This document shows, in pieces, positions 1-7,205 of a stretch of DNA of 52,603 bases. The notes beneath the pieces were generated by a model. It made no database searches and was not told the origin of the DNA. It saw only the letters and a program-made list of their open reading frames with translations. The position numbers and the translations under genes are program-made. Numbering within the stretch: position 1 is the stretch's first letter; each line of letters opens with the position of its first letter. Origin of the DNA: an uncultured Chloroflexota bacterium (GTDB lineage Bacteria; Chloroflexota; Limnocylindria; Limnocylindrales; CSP1-4). The stretch spans positions 1 through 52,603 of the forward strand of contig CAIJPD010000036.1 in assembly GCA_903822495.1 (NCBI GenBank), written 5' to 3'.

Positions 1-400
1 CAGCCTGCGCGGCCTCGGCTTCAGCGGCGAGGCGGGCGTCCTCGGCAGCCTTGGCCTGAGCTGCGGCGGCGGCACGAGCTTCGGCGGCCCGACGGGCGTC
101 TTCGGCGGCCTGCGCTTCGGCGGCGGCTCGGGCAGCCTGCGCGGCCTCGGCTTCAGCGGCGAGGCGGGCGTCCTCGGCAGCCCGACGGGCGTCTTCGGCG
201 GCCTGCGCTTCGGCGGCGGCTCGGGCAGCCTGCGCGGCCTCGGCTTCAGCGGCGAGGCGGGCGTCCTCGGCAGCCTTGGCCTGAGCTGCGGCGGCGGCAC
301 GAGCTTCGGCGGCCCGACGGGCGTCTTCGGCGGCCTGCGCTTCGTCGGCGGCTCGGGCAGCCTGCGCGGCCGAGGCCTTCGCTGCGGCGGCGGCACGAGC
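1..400. repeat. Nested tandem DNA repeats inside the coiled-coil gene
   Basis: The string CAGCCTGCGCGGCC begins at 1, 133, 226 and 358. The spacings are 132, 93 and 132 bp, so a 225-bp (75-codon) unit made of two subunits is repeated nearly twice. All spacings are multiples of three and keep the frame. The array continues past the left edge. This implies recent duplication of coiled-coil segments and a likely length polymorphism. Confidence 0.8.
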
Positions 401-658
401 TTCGGCGGCCAGACGGGCGTCTGCGGCGGCACGAGCCTCGGCGGCTTCTCCGTCGGTTGGGCCGGCAACCACGCGTCGAACCCGGTCGACGAGCCCCGCG
501 GGCTCCGGCTTGGCCGGCTGCTCCGGCTGCTGTGCTGGCGAGGGCTCCGGCTCGGCCGCCTGCGCGGGCTGGCCGAACCACTCCAGGAACTTCCCGCAGC
601 TCCCGCAGAATGCGTCCGACGAGCTGTTCTGGAATCCGCAGTTGGTACAGACGATCAC
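1..658 (-). CDS. Zinc-ribbon protein with long Ala/Glu/Arg coiled coil (partial)
   Basis: The frame is open from a GTG at 658 to the left edge, so the C-terminus is missing. The start is supported by AGGAG eight bases upstream. Residues 1-25 form a four-cysteine zinc ribbon (CTNCGFQN then FCGSCGKFLEW). A short Pro/Glu/Gln-rich linker follows, then an almost pure A/E/Q/R/D/L helix with an 11-residue-like period (AAEDARLAAEA-type units), which should form a coiled coil. It is on the same strand as the baseplate operon and sits just after the tail protein I gene, where fibre and tape-measure genes lie in Afp/PVC clusters. A tape-measure, fibre or scaffold role is only positional inference. The low-complexity helix could also belong to an unrelated regulator. 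Confidence 0.75.
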   Translation of the reverse strand, partial: MIVCTNCGFQNSSSDAFCGSCGKFLEWFGQPAQAAEPEPSPAQQPEQPAKPEPAGLVDRVRRVVAGPTDGEAAEARAAADARLAAEARAAAAAKASAAQAARAADEAQAAEDARRAAEARAAAAAQAKAAEDARLAAEAEAAQAARAAAEAQAAEDARRAAEDARLAAEAEAAQAARAAAEAQAAEDARRAAEARAAAAAQAKAAEDARLAAEAEAAQA

Positions 659-869
659 GCGCGATGCTCCTGCCGGGTCAACACCCGCAGAGCATACCGA
701 TGGAACGGCCGACGTCGAGCCTCAGCTTGCACATCCTGGTCGCAACCGCGGCGCTCGACGGCGACAGCGACCGCATGCGCGCCTTCCGCCAGGGCGATAC
801 GCGCGAACGGCAGTCGCCAGGATGGCGACCACGGACTAGACATTCAGCACGATCATGGCCTCGGAAGGC
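659..869 (-). promoter_or_regulatory. Intergenic region with promoter for the zinc-ribbon gene
   Basis: No gene is supported here. On the minus strand a TATGCT -10-like hexamer lies at 691-696, with a weak TCGACG -35-like element about 16 bp upstream. Transcription would begin near 685 and read through the AGGAG at 667-671 into the GTG at 658. A small hairpin (GTCGCC, 5-nt loop, GGCGAC; 813-829) lies just after the stop of the baseplate operon. It has no T-run, so it is at best a weak terminator. The zinc-ribbon gene may therefore have its own promoter. Confidence 0.4.
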
Positions 870-1487
870 TCAGGCGGGCGGCTTGGGCGGACGCTTGCGC
901 GCGGATCCCGGCGTGCCGGGCGTGCCACCCGTGCGGCCGTCGTCGTCGAGCTGCGTGATCTCGATCGTGTGCGGCACATGGGCTGGCTTCACCGCGCTGA
1001 CCAGCCGGTCGAGCCGGGCGGAATCGACCGAGCCGGGGTCGGCGACCCGGACCCGGACCAGGAGCGCCGCCCGCGCGGAGCCCGGCAGCGGGGACCCGGG
1101 ATCCACGGACCACACCGTGCCCCCAGTCTCCACCAGATCCACCTCGCCGCCCGTGACCAGCCGAACGTGGTCGGCCAGGCCGGCCGCGGTGCCCCGCCGG
1201 CCGTGCAGATCCGTGGCGCCCGCCACGGCCGAGCGGCGGAGTGCCGGGCCCCAGGTCTCGTCGATGTCCATCGCCACCCACTCGGCCAGCCAGTCAACGA
1301 AGTCGTCCGGCGCCAGGGCCGGGTCGAAGTAGGCGGGCAGGTTGTCGAGCGTCGCGAGGATGGGCGCCAGCAGGTCGTCAAACGCCTGGGTCATCCGCAT
1401 CGTGAAGGCGTCCTCGTCCTGGTAGACGGCCGGCAGTCCCTGGCCCAGCGGATGCGGGCTGGGCAGGCCGGCAACGAGGCCGCGCAC
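870..1487 (-). CDS. eCIS tail protein I / Afp12-like baseplate protein
   Basis: 205 aa from a GTG directly after the stop of the upstream baseplate gene (zero-base gap), so translational coupling is likely. Features of the phage tail protein I (gpI/Afp12-like) family are visible: an N-terminal LPAVYQDEDAF segment, a helical LAPILATLDNLPAYFDP stretch, DFVDWLAEWVAMDIDETW, and a GRRGTAAGLADHVRLVTG motif. In contractile systems this protein completes the baseplate wedge together with the J-type protein. The C-terminal 25 residues are Pro/Lys/Gly-rich and probably disordered. It is the last baseplate gene of the minus-strand operon. Confidence 0.85.
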   Translation of the reverse strand: MRGLVAGLPSPHPLGQGLPAVYQDEDAFTMRMTQAFDDLLAPILATLDNLPAYFDPALAPDDFVDWLAEWVAMDIDETWGPALRRSAVAGATDLHGRRGTAAGLADHVRLVTGGEVDLVETGGTVWSVDPGSPLPGSARAALLVRVRVADPGSVDSARLDRLVSAVKPAHVPHTIEITQLDDDGRTGGTPGTPGSARKRPPKPPA

Positions 1488-3440
1488 CTATGCGCCCTCC
1501 ACCAGGACCTGGTGCTCGTACGAGAACACCAGGGCGCTGGGCTCCAGCTCCAGGCGCTGCGTCGCCTGGCCGCGCTGGCCGGTGACCGGGTCCGCACCGA
1601 AGATCCGCAGGTCGTCCACCAGCTCGCAACCGCGCAACCGCTGGAGCGCCGCGTTCAGCTCGCCCGTCGTGACGGGCCGGCCGAAGGGCCAGCCCGTGCC
1701 GTCGGGGCCGCCGGAGATGGGGTTCAGGTACGCGTACAGCGCGTCGAGTGCGTCGGCCTGGAGACGCGTGGGATTGGCCCGCGGACGCGCGCGCAGGCGG
1801 GCGACCACGGTCACGCCGCGGAAGACCGGCGGCTCGATCACGATCCGGGTGCCGATCAGCCGCGTCTCCTCCAGGCGATCCGTGATCCGCTGGAGCGTCG
1901 CCTCGGGCGGCACGAGCTGGCCGAACCCGATCCGTCCGTCCGGCGATGACACCGAGGGGACCACGAGCACGCGCACTCCGCCGACGTCCTCACCCGTTGC
2001 CGGCACGGCCTTCACCCGCGCCGCCTCCGGGGCCGCGCTTCGGGCCAGGTGCTCGAAGTCCTCCACCGTCACGGCGCGCCCACGCGTCCGGAGCAGCATC
2101 GGCCCGCGCACCTTCGCGTTCTCCAGCCGCTCGCCGTCCACCCCACCCACGGCGGCCCGCCGGTTGCGGACCCGCGCCACGTACGGAATGGAGGAGCGGA
2201 GCACCGACACGGCGCCGGAGGCCACGTTGCCGCGCTCCCCGCCGCCCGTCCGGTAGTCACGCAGCCGGAGCTGCGTGCCCTTGGCCGGCACCGCCCCGTA
2301 GCGCGCGAACCCACCGTCGGCGAGCCGGACGGCGGGTCCCAGCCAGAGGTCGCCCGAGGCCGCGTCGATCACAAAGTGACAATCGTCGGGCCCGGACGAG
2401 GCGAAGTCCTCCACCCGCGTCCACTCGACCCACTCGTCGCCGTCGCCGGCGACCTCCAGGACGGGCGGCGCGTCGCCGGCCACCACGGGCGATCGCCGGA
2501 GCGGGAAGTGCTGGCCAGGGACGCCCTCGCTGACGCCCAGGAAGTCCATCTCGACGATCTCGGCGTTGACGACGTTGACCGTGCCGCCGATCGTGAACGC
2601 GGTGATCCCGGTGATCGACGGCGACGCGCTGTAGCGTGGCAGCCCTTCGACCGGCTCGACGACGCGTGCGCGCAGCCAGCCAGCCCGCTGTCCGGCGATG
2701 ATCGACGCGGCGTGTGACCCGGGCACGTGGACGATCACGTCGCCATCCCGGTTGAGCCCGCCCGTCTCGTCGCGCTCCAGCTCGCAGGCCACCCAGGCCT
2801 CGCCGTCCCAGGCCTCCCACGCCAGTGGCGGCCGATCCGGATCCACGCCCACGCCCTCGATCCGGCACGTGAAGCGCATCGTCACCGCGCACGACGGCGC
2901 CGGGTCCGTCAGGCCCACGTACAGCGCATCGCCAGGCTGGGGCACCTCGCTGAAACAGTAGAACGACGTCCGCTTGGCCAGGGCCTGGTCGTGCTCGCGG
3001 AGCGTCTTGCCATCGATCATGGAGCCCAGCTTTGCCAGCGTCGTCTTGACGATCGGCAGGTCGGCCGTCGTCGTGAAGACGATCGCCTCGTCGGTCTCGG
3101 TCCGGACGGTGGCGGCCTGGGTCCCCGCCGGGATCCTGACCGTGTCCGGCTGCGGCGCGGAGAGCCAGAATGTGAGCCCGGTCGCCGCGGCCGTGGGCGG
3201 GAAGAGCCGGACGCCCAACAGCTCCAGGTACTTCACGTACTGGCGGTCGGGCACTCGGTTGAGCCGGTAGATCAGCTGGTCGGTCATGTGCGCGAACAGC
3301 TCGATCAGCGTCACGCCGGGGTCGGAGACGTTGTGGTCCGTCCATTCGGGGCTGCGCTGGGCGATCAGCCGCTTGGCGTCGTCGACCAGGTCCTGGAAGC
3401 GGCGGTCGTCCAGGTTGGGTGCCGGCAGGGCCATCGTCAT
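1488..3440 (-). CDS. eCIS baseplate assembly protein J (Afp11-like)
   Basis: 650 aa, the usual size for the putative baseplate assembly protein family (gpJ/Afp11). The N-terminal signature LDDRRFQDLVDDAKRLI, WTDHNVSDPGVTLIELFAHM and DQLIYRLNRVPDRQYVKYLELLG is diagnostic. The middle is beta-rich. A C-terminal segment with GRAVTVEDFEHLARS and VLVVPS resembles the conserved C-terminal part of baseplate J. It is expected to form the wedge that links the central spike complex to the sheath. The next gene starts at the base after its TAG stop. The upstream gp25-like gene ends 24 bp before its start. Confidence 0.92.
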   Translation of the reverse strand: MTMALPAPNLDDRRFQDLVDDAKRLIAQRSPEWTDHNVSDPGVTLIELFAHMTDQLIYRLNRVPDRQYVKYLELLGVRLFPPTAAATGLTFWLSAPQPDTVRIPAGTQAATVRTETDEAIVFTTTADLPIVKTTLAKLGSMIDGKTLREHDQALAKRTSFYCFSEVPQPGDALYVGLTDPAPSCAVTMRFTCRIEGVGVDPDRPPLAWEAWDGEAWVACELERDETGGLNRDGDVIVHVPGSHAASIIAGQRAGWLRARVVEPVEGLPRYSASPSITGITAFTIGGTVNVVNAEIVEMDFLGVSEGVPGQHFPLRRSPVVAGDAPPVLEVAGDGDEWVEWTRVEDFASSGPDDCHFVIDAASGDLWLGPAVRLADGGFARYGAVPAKGTQLRLRDYRTGGGERGNVASGAVSVLRSSIPYVARVRNRRAAVGGVDGERLENAKVRGPMLLRTRGRAVTVEDFEHLARSAAPEAARVKAVPATGEDVGGVRVLVVPSVSSPDGRIGFGQLVPPEATLQRITDRLEETRLIGTRIVIEPPVFRGVTVVARLRARPRANPTRLQADALDALYAYLNPISGGPDGTGWPFGRPVTTGELNAALQRLRGCELVDDLRIFGADPVTGQRGQATQRLELEPSALVFSYEHQVLVEGA

Positions 3441-3464
3441 GTGCTCCGTCGTGGCGGGGAAGGC

Positions 3465-3866
3465 TCAGCCTTCGCCGGGGATGATGTAGAAGGGGTAGAC
3501 GAGGTTCCGGGGATCGTTGGTGTCCCCCGTGCTGTAGCGGATGTCGAGGAGCAGGCAGTCGGGCTCCACCGGGTGCGGGCCCACCCGCACGTCCAGGACA
3601 TCCACGCGCGGCTCCCAGCGACGCAGCGCGTCGCGCACCGCCAGCTCCATCCGGCCCGCCGTGCGGGCGTCCGCAGGATCAAAGACGTGGTCGTGGATGG
3701 CACACCCGAACTCGGGTCGCATGGGACGCTCGCCGGGCGCGGTCGACAGGATCAGGCGGATGCTTTCCTCGATCTCCGTCCCGCTGGAGACCAGCCGGAT
3801 GCCGCCCGTGGCGTCGACGCGGACGGGGAACCCCCAGCCCGACCCAATGAACTCGCTCGTGCTCAT
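3465..3866 (-). CDS. GPW/gp25-family baseplate wedge protein (Afp9-like)
   Basis: 133 aa starting at MSTSEFIGSGWGFPV. This start is preferred because GGAGGAGG lies six bases upstream and the family begins here, although the frame is open further upstream. The sequence carries the gp25 core: GGIRLVSSGTEIEESIRLILSTAPGE, MRPEFGCAIHDHVF and the C-terminal VDVLDVRV strand. gp25-like proteins have lysozyme-related folds without the catalytic role and clamp the baseplate wedge, nucleating sheath assembly. The gene sits between the PAAR gene (18-bp gap) and baseplate J. Confidence 0.9.
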   Translation of the reverse strand: MSTSEFIGSGWGFPVRVDATGGIRLVSSGTEIEESIRLILSTAPGERPMRPEFGCAIHDHVFDPADARTAGRMELAVRDALRRWEPRVDVLDVRVGPHPVEPDCLLLDIRYSTGDTNDPRNLVYPFYIIPGEG

Positions 3867-3883
3867 GCCGCCCCTCCTCCCGC

Positions 3884-4270
3884 CTACCCGATCAGCACGG
3901 TCATGACGCTCGGGACCAGGGTCCCGGGCGTAGCACAGCAGGTGCATTGCGCCGACGCGCTGGCCGCCGGCTGCCCGCCGATCTGGACGGTTGGGCTGCC
4001 GCTGGCGATGGTCCCCATCTGGGCCGGGGGTGCGAAGAAGGGATCCGACGGGTGGAGCCCGACGTGGGGCGGCGTGTTCATCCCCTGGCAGCCCATCACC
4101 GCCGCCGGCTTGCCGCCGATCTGGACCGTGGCCACCACGCCCGTGACGATGGGCGCGGAGAAGGGCATCGGCGGACCCGGCTGCGGCACCCCGGACGCGG
4201 GGTTGGGGATCATGTGGATGGGACACATCCCCGTGATCTGGTCGTTCATGACGATGGCCGGCGAGCCCAC
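3884..4270 (-). CDS. PAAR-domain spike-tip protein (Afp10-like)
   Basis: 128 aa from a GTG with GGGAGG just upstream. The protein opens with GSPAIVMNDQITGMCPIHMIP and carries two copies of a TVQIGGKPAAV/TVQIGGQPAAS hairpin, each followed by Cys or His (MGCQGMNTPPH; AQCTCCATPG), typical of PAAR cones. PAAR proteins cap the VgrG trimer, bind one metal and sharpen the spike that pierces the target membrane. There is no toxin extension, so cargo is probably loaded elsewhere, for example in the tube lumen. It is adjacent to the VgrG gene, 11 bp after that gene's stop. Confidence 0.9.
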   Translation of the reverse strand: MGSPAIVMNDQITGMCPIHMIPNPASGVPQPGPPMPFSAPIVTGVVATVQIGGKPAAVMGCQGMNTPPHVGLHPSDPFFAPPAQMGTIASGSPTVQIGGQPAASASAQCTCCATPGTLVPSVMTVLIG

Positions 4271-4281
4271 GACGTCCCTCC

Positions 4282-6009
4282 CTAGTTCAGCGTGATGAGG
4301 CTGCCGTCGATGTCGACCGTGGCGCCCTCGATCTTCACGGGGCCGCCCTTGAGCGACAGGTTGCCCGAGGCCTCGATCGAGAGATTGCCGCCCGACTTGA
4401 TCGAGATGTCGCCCGTCGAGTTGATGACGATGGTGCCATCCGACTTCACCTGGATCTCCATCCCCGTCTCGTCGAGCGTGATCCGGAGCCGGTCGTCGGA
4501 GGTGATGAGGTCGATCCCGGACTCGCCGTCGGCGTCCAGGAACGCCGCCCGGTGGCCGCGGCGCGAGACAATCCCCCGCCGCCGCACCTGGCCGTTGTCG
4601 ATGAGCGCGCCCGTGTGGCCCGGGGTGTCGATCTCGCGCGGCTGGTCGACCCCGTTCCAGAGGCCGCCCACCACGTACGGGCGCCGGATGTCCCCAAACT
4701 CGAAGGCGACCAGCACCTCGTCGTTGACCTCGGGGATGAACACGGCCCCGGAGCGGGGGCCGGCACCCAGCTGGACCAGGCGCGCCCAGTCGCTCTCGTA
4801 GTCATCGGACAGCCACGGGAACTTGAGCTTCACCCGGCCTTCGCGCACGGGATCGTCGTTGTTGGTGACGAGCGCGACCACGACGCCCTGGATGGGCGGC
4901 GAGACCGCACCGCCGCCGATTGCGCCGCCGGCGAGGGCCAGGAGCGAACGGTCCAGGCGGCCGGAGACCACGAACCTGGTCCGGTAGCCATCCTTGTCGA
5001 AGGTGTGGCGCGACGAGGTGATGACGTACCTGCCCGCGAAGTCATCGGCGACCACGCCGACCGTGACCGGCGTCCCCGCCTTCAGCCTGGGGTTGCCGCG
5101 GGCGGTCCCCACCGCCTCGGCGAACGCGCTGCCGATCCGCTCGCTGAGCGCCTTCGCGGTCGCATCCACGCCAGCCTGGCTGGAGAGCGGGCGGTCCACG
5201 CACGTGTAGGTTGGATCACCGAACAGCGCGGCCAGCTGGGCGGGATTGCTCCTCAGGGTGGCGGCGGAGCTGTGGGCAGGCGCGCGGCCCACGACCGCCT
5301 GCTTGGCCCTGGAGTCCCAGCCGCGGACGGTGACCTCCTTGACCTGCTCGGCGGAGCTGACGCGCGGGTGAAACTCCAGGAGGTCCTGGCCGAAGACCAG
5401 CGTGAGTGGATCGGAGCTGTTGTAGTCGGCCTCCTCGGCCTGGCCCCTGGACTCCGCGGGCCTGCGGAAGAAGAAGACGCCCTTGTCGACGCCGATCTCG
5501 AAGCCGATCTCGCGCGCCCGGCCCTGCAGGAACGACCAGTCGGTCTCGTTGGCCTGCGAGACGTGGTCGAGGACGGGCCCCGAGTCGTCGATCCTCGTCT
5601 GGCTCAGGCCCAGGCGACGGGCGACCTGCCGGGCGATGTCCGAGTCCTTCATGCCCACGTACGACTCGGTCCGCCGGCCCCGGTGCATCCGGTGGGATGG
5701 GTCGTAGGCGCGGATCGTGGCGCGCGAGCCACTCGACGTGTACTCGGCCTCGATGGCGGTGACCTCGGCGGCCACCAGCACCTCGGGTGAGCCACCCCCG
5801 ACGGGCGTGGCGGAGAGCCGCAGCCTGGAGCCGATCCTGACCCGGGCGTCCGCGAGCACCTTGCGCTCCACGTCCCGGAAGGTGATCACGACCATGTCCG
5901 GCTGGTGGAGGTAGTCCTCGAAGACGATCTGCTCGAGCAGCGTGACCAGTCCGTCGTCCAGCGCGAGATCGTCGATCTCGACCGTGGTCTGGAGCGTGAA
6001 GCCCGCCAT
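4282..6009 (-). CDS. VgrG-like central spike protein (Afp8-like)
   Basis: 575 aa. Residues 1-350 form the gp27/phage late-control-D-like hub (VEIDDLALDD; RKVLADARVRIGSRLRL; DHVSQANETDWSFLQGRAREIGFEI). Residues about 370-460 are the gp5 OB-fold (IQGVVVALVTNNDDPVREG, RVKLKFPWLSDD, GAVFIPEVNDEVLVAFE). The C-terminus is a regular beta-prism repeat (INSTGDISIKSGGNLSIEASGNL split over successive strands) ending SLITLN. This is the full hub-spike fusion of eCIS and T6SS, needed for puncture. There is no C-terminal effector domain. The upstream LysM gene ends 16 bp before its start. Confidence 0.93.
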   Translation of the reverse strand: MAGFTLQTTVEIDDLALDDGLVTLLEQIVFEDYLHQPDMVVITFRDVERKVLADARVRIGSRLRLSATPVGGGSPEVLVAAEVTAIEAEYTSSGSRATIRAYDPSHRMHRGRRTESYVGMKDSDIARQVARRLGLSQTRIDDSGPVLDHVSQANETDWSFLQGRAREIGFEIGVDKGVFFFRRPAESRGQAEEADYNSSDPLTLVFGQDLLEFHPRVSSAEQVKEVTVRGWDSRAKQAVVGRAPAHSSAATLRSNPAQLAALFGDPTYTCVDRPLSSQAGVDATAKALSERIGSAFAEAVGTARGNPRLKAGTPVTVGVVADDFAGRYVITSSRHTFDKDGYRTRFVVSGRLDRSLLALAGGAIGGGAVSPPIQGVVVALVTNNDDPVREGRVKLKFPWLSDDYESDWARLVQLGAGPRSGAVFIPEVNDEVLVAFEFGDIRRPYVVGGLWNGVDQPREIDTPGHTGALIDNGQVRRRGIVSRRGHRAAFLDADGESGIDLITSDDRLRITLDETGMEIQVKSDGTIVINSTGDISIKSGGNLSIEASGNLSLKGGPVKIEGATVDIDGSLITLN

Positions 6010-6025
6010 CTCGCTGGTCGTCCGG

Positions 6026-6718
6026 CTAGGAGAGCCGCCGGGCTTCGTCAGCCGTCGGCAGGAGGATGGTGGCGCCCGGCTTCACCCGGAGCGGGTCGTC
6101 GATGCCGTTGAAGGCCGCGATCCCGCGCCAGAGGGTGGGATCCTCGTACTCGCGCCAGGCGAGCGATGCCAGGCTGTCGCCCTCGTTGACGAGGCAGCTG
6201 CGGCGGCCGTGGATGGAACCCGAGGTGGGGTTCTGCTTCTTGGCCGGAACCGGCACCTCCTCCAGCGTCAGGTTGGCCGTGGCGCGCAGCGGCTTCCCGG
6301 TTCCGTCGAAGAGCAGGAACTTCGCCTGGACCTGCTTGAGGTAGCCGCGGAAGCCGGTGAGGGCCGGGTTCTTGCCCCACTCGAACACGAGGATGGGCGG
6401 CTGGGGCTTCTTCTTGGAGACCGAGTCGTCGGTCGGCTTCACCCACTCCAGGAGGGTCGCCACGGCGTCCGCGACCGTCGGTCCGTTCTGGTGCAGCCGC
6501 TGGTCGAAGAGGGCCTCGAACTGGAGCGTCTGGGCGTTGGCGCCCTGGAACTCCGGCTTGCCGGTCTGCTTGCCGCCCTTCATCTGGGGCCGGCTCCAGC
6601 TGGAGCTCTTGGAGATCGCATACTCGCCCGGGTTGAAGTCGAGGAAGACCTCGTCGGGACCGCTGACCTTGCCTTCGACGACGCGGAGCGTCGCGACCTC
6701 GTACTCGCCGCTGTCCAT
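6026..6718 (-). CDS. LysM-containing CIS tube/baseplate adaptor (Afp7-like)
   Basis: 230 aa. Residues 1-150 match the contractile-injection-system tube-associated domain (FDFNP-like FLDFNPGEYAISKSSSW, LQFEALFDQ, GKNPALTGFRGYLKQVQAKFLLFD, LRATANLTLEEV). A C-terminal LysM-type domain follows at about 175-225 (VNEGDSLASLAWREYEDPTLWRGIAAFNGIDDPLRVKPGATILLP). Afp7/PVC7 proteins fasten the inner tube to the spike and baseplate, and the LysM domain probably acts as a structural module rather than a peptidoglycan binder. The tube gene precedes it by 9 bp and the VgrG gene follows after 16 bp. Confidence 0.9.
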   Translation of the reverse strand: MDSGEYEVATLRVVEGKVSGPDEVFLDFNPGEYAISKSSSWSRPQMKGGKQTGKPEFQGANAQTLQFEALFDQRLHQNGPTVADAVATLLEWVKPTDDSVSKKKPQPPILVFEWGKNPALTGFRGYLKQVQAKFLLFDGTGKPLRATANLTLEEVPVPAKKQNPTSGSIHGRRSCLVNEGDSLASLAWREYEDPTLWRGIAAFNGIDDPLRVKPGATILLPTADEARRLS

Positions 6719-6727
6719 CGCCCGCCC

Positions 6728-7153
6728 CTACGACAGCGCCAGGAAGCCGTCGTGGGCCAGCTCCAGCGTCTCGGTCGCGACCTGGTTCTGGCCGACATCG
6801 AGCGTTGGGCCCTGCCACTTCACCGGACGGACGTGGCCGAACGTCCAGGCGACTACCTCTTCGCCGGCCGCGTCGCGCACGGCGACCTTGGCGTTGGGCC
6901 AGTCCTGGGTGGGGCCCACCTCCTTGAGCCATGCGATGACGTCCGCCGTCGCGCTGGTCACCGGCCGGGTCAGCTTGAGGTTCTGGTACTTGGTCCGGCC
7001 GGGGAGGCGGTGGATGTAGTTGTTCACCCCGCCTTCCTTGTACTCGAGGAGGTCCCACTCGACGGACAGGCCCTCGCACTTGGTCCAGTCGCCCAGCGAG
7101 CGGCCGTCGTCGATCTCGACGGAGAAGTGCAGGCTCAGGGCGGTCTCGGTCAT
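6728..7153 (-). CDS. Inner tube protein 2 (Afp5-like, gp19 family)
   Basis: 141 aa starting MTETALSLHFSVEIDDG. The gp19-like tube signature is present: FSVEIDDGRSLGDWTKCEGLSVEWDLLEYKEGG, RLPGRTKYQNLKLTRPVT, then a closing strand ending LELAHDGFLAL. It is one of two tube paralogues in the locus. Afp-type particles use a distinct tube-initiator protein next to the LysM adaptor, and the position of this gene fits that role. The frame stays open upstream, but the family alignment and the adjacency to the 642-aa gene favour this start. Confidence 0.9.
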   Translation of the reverse strand: MTETALSLHFSVEIDDGRSLGDWTKCEGLSVEWDLLEYKEGGVNNYIHRLPGRTKYQNLKLTRPVTSATADVIAWLKEVGPTQDWPNAKVAVRDAAGEEVVAWTFGHVRPVKWQGPTLDVGQNQVATETLELAHDGFLALS

Positions 7154-7205
7154 CGGCGAGGCTCCGGTGTCTGGCGAGGGGAACGGCGCCCGGCGGCGGT
7201 CACGG

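Noticed and set aside
246..581. Arg/Gly-rich minus-strand frame over the left-edge repeats
   Set aside because: It is a shadow of the zinc-ribbon/coiled-coil frame; its Arg/Ser/Gly composition is an artefact of the repeats.
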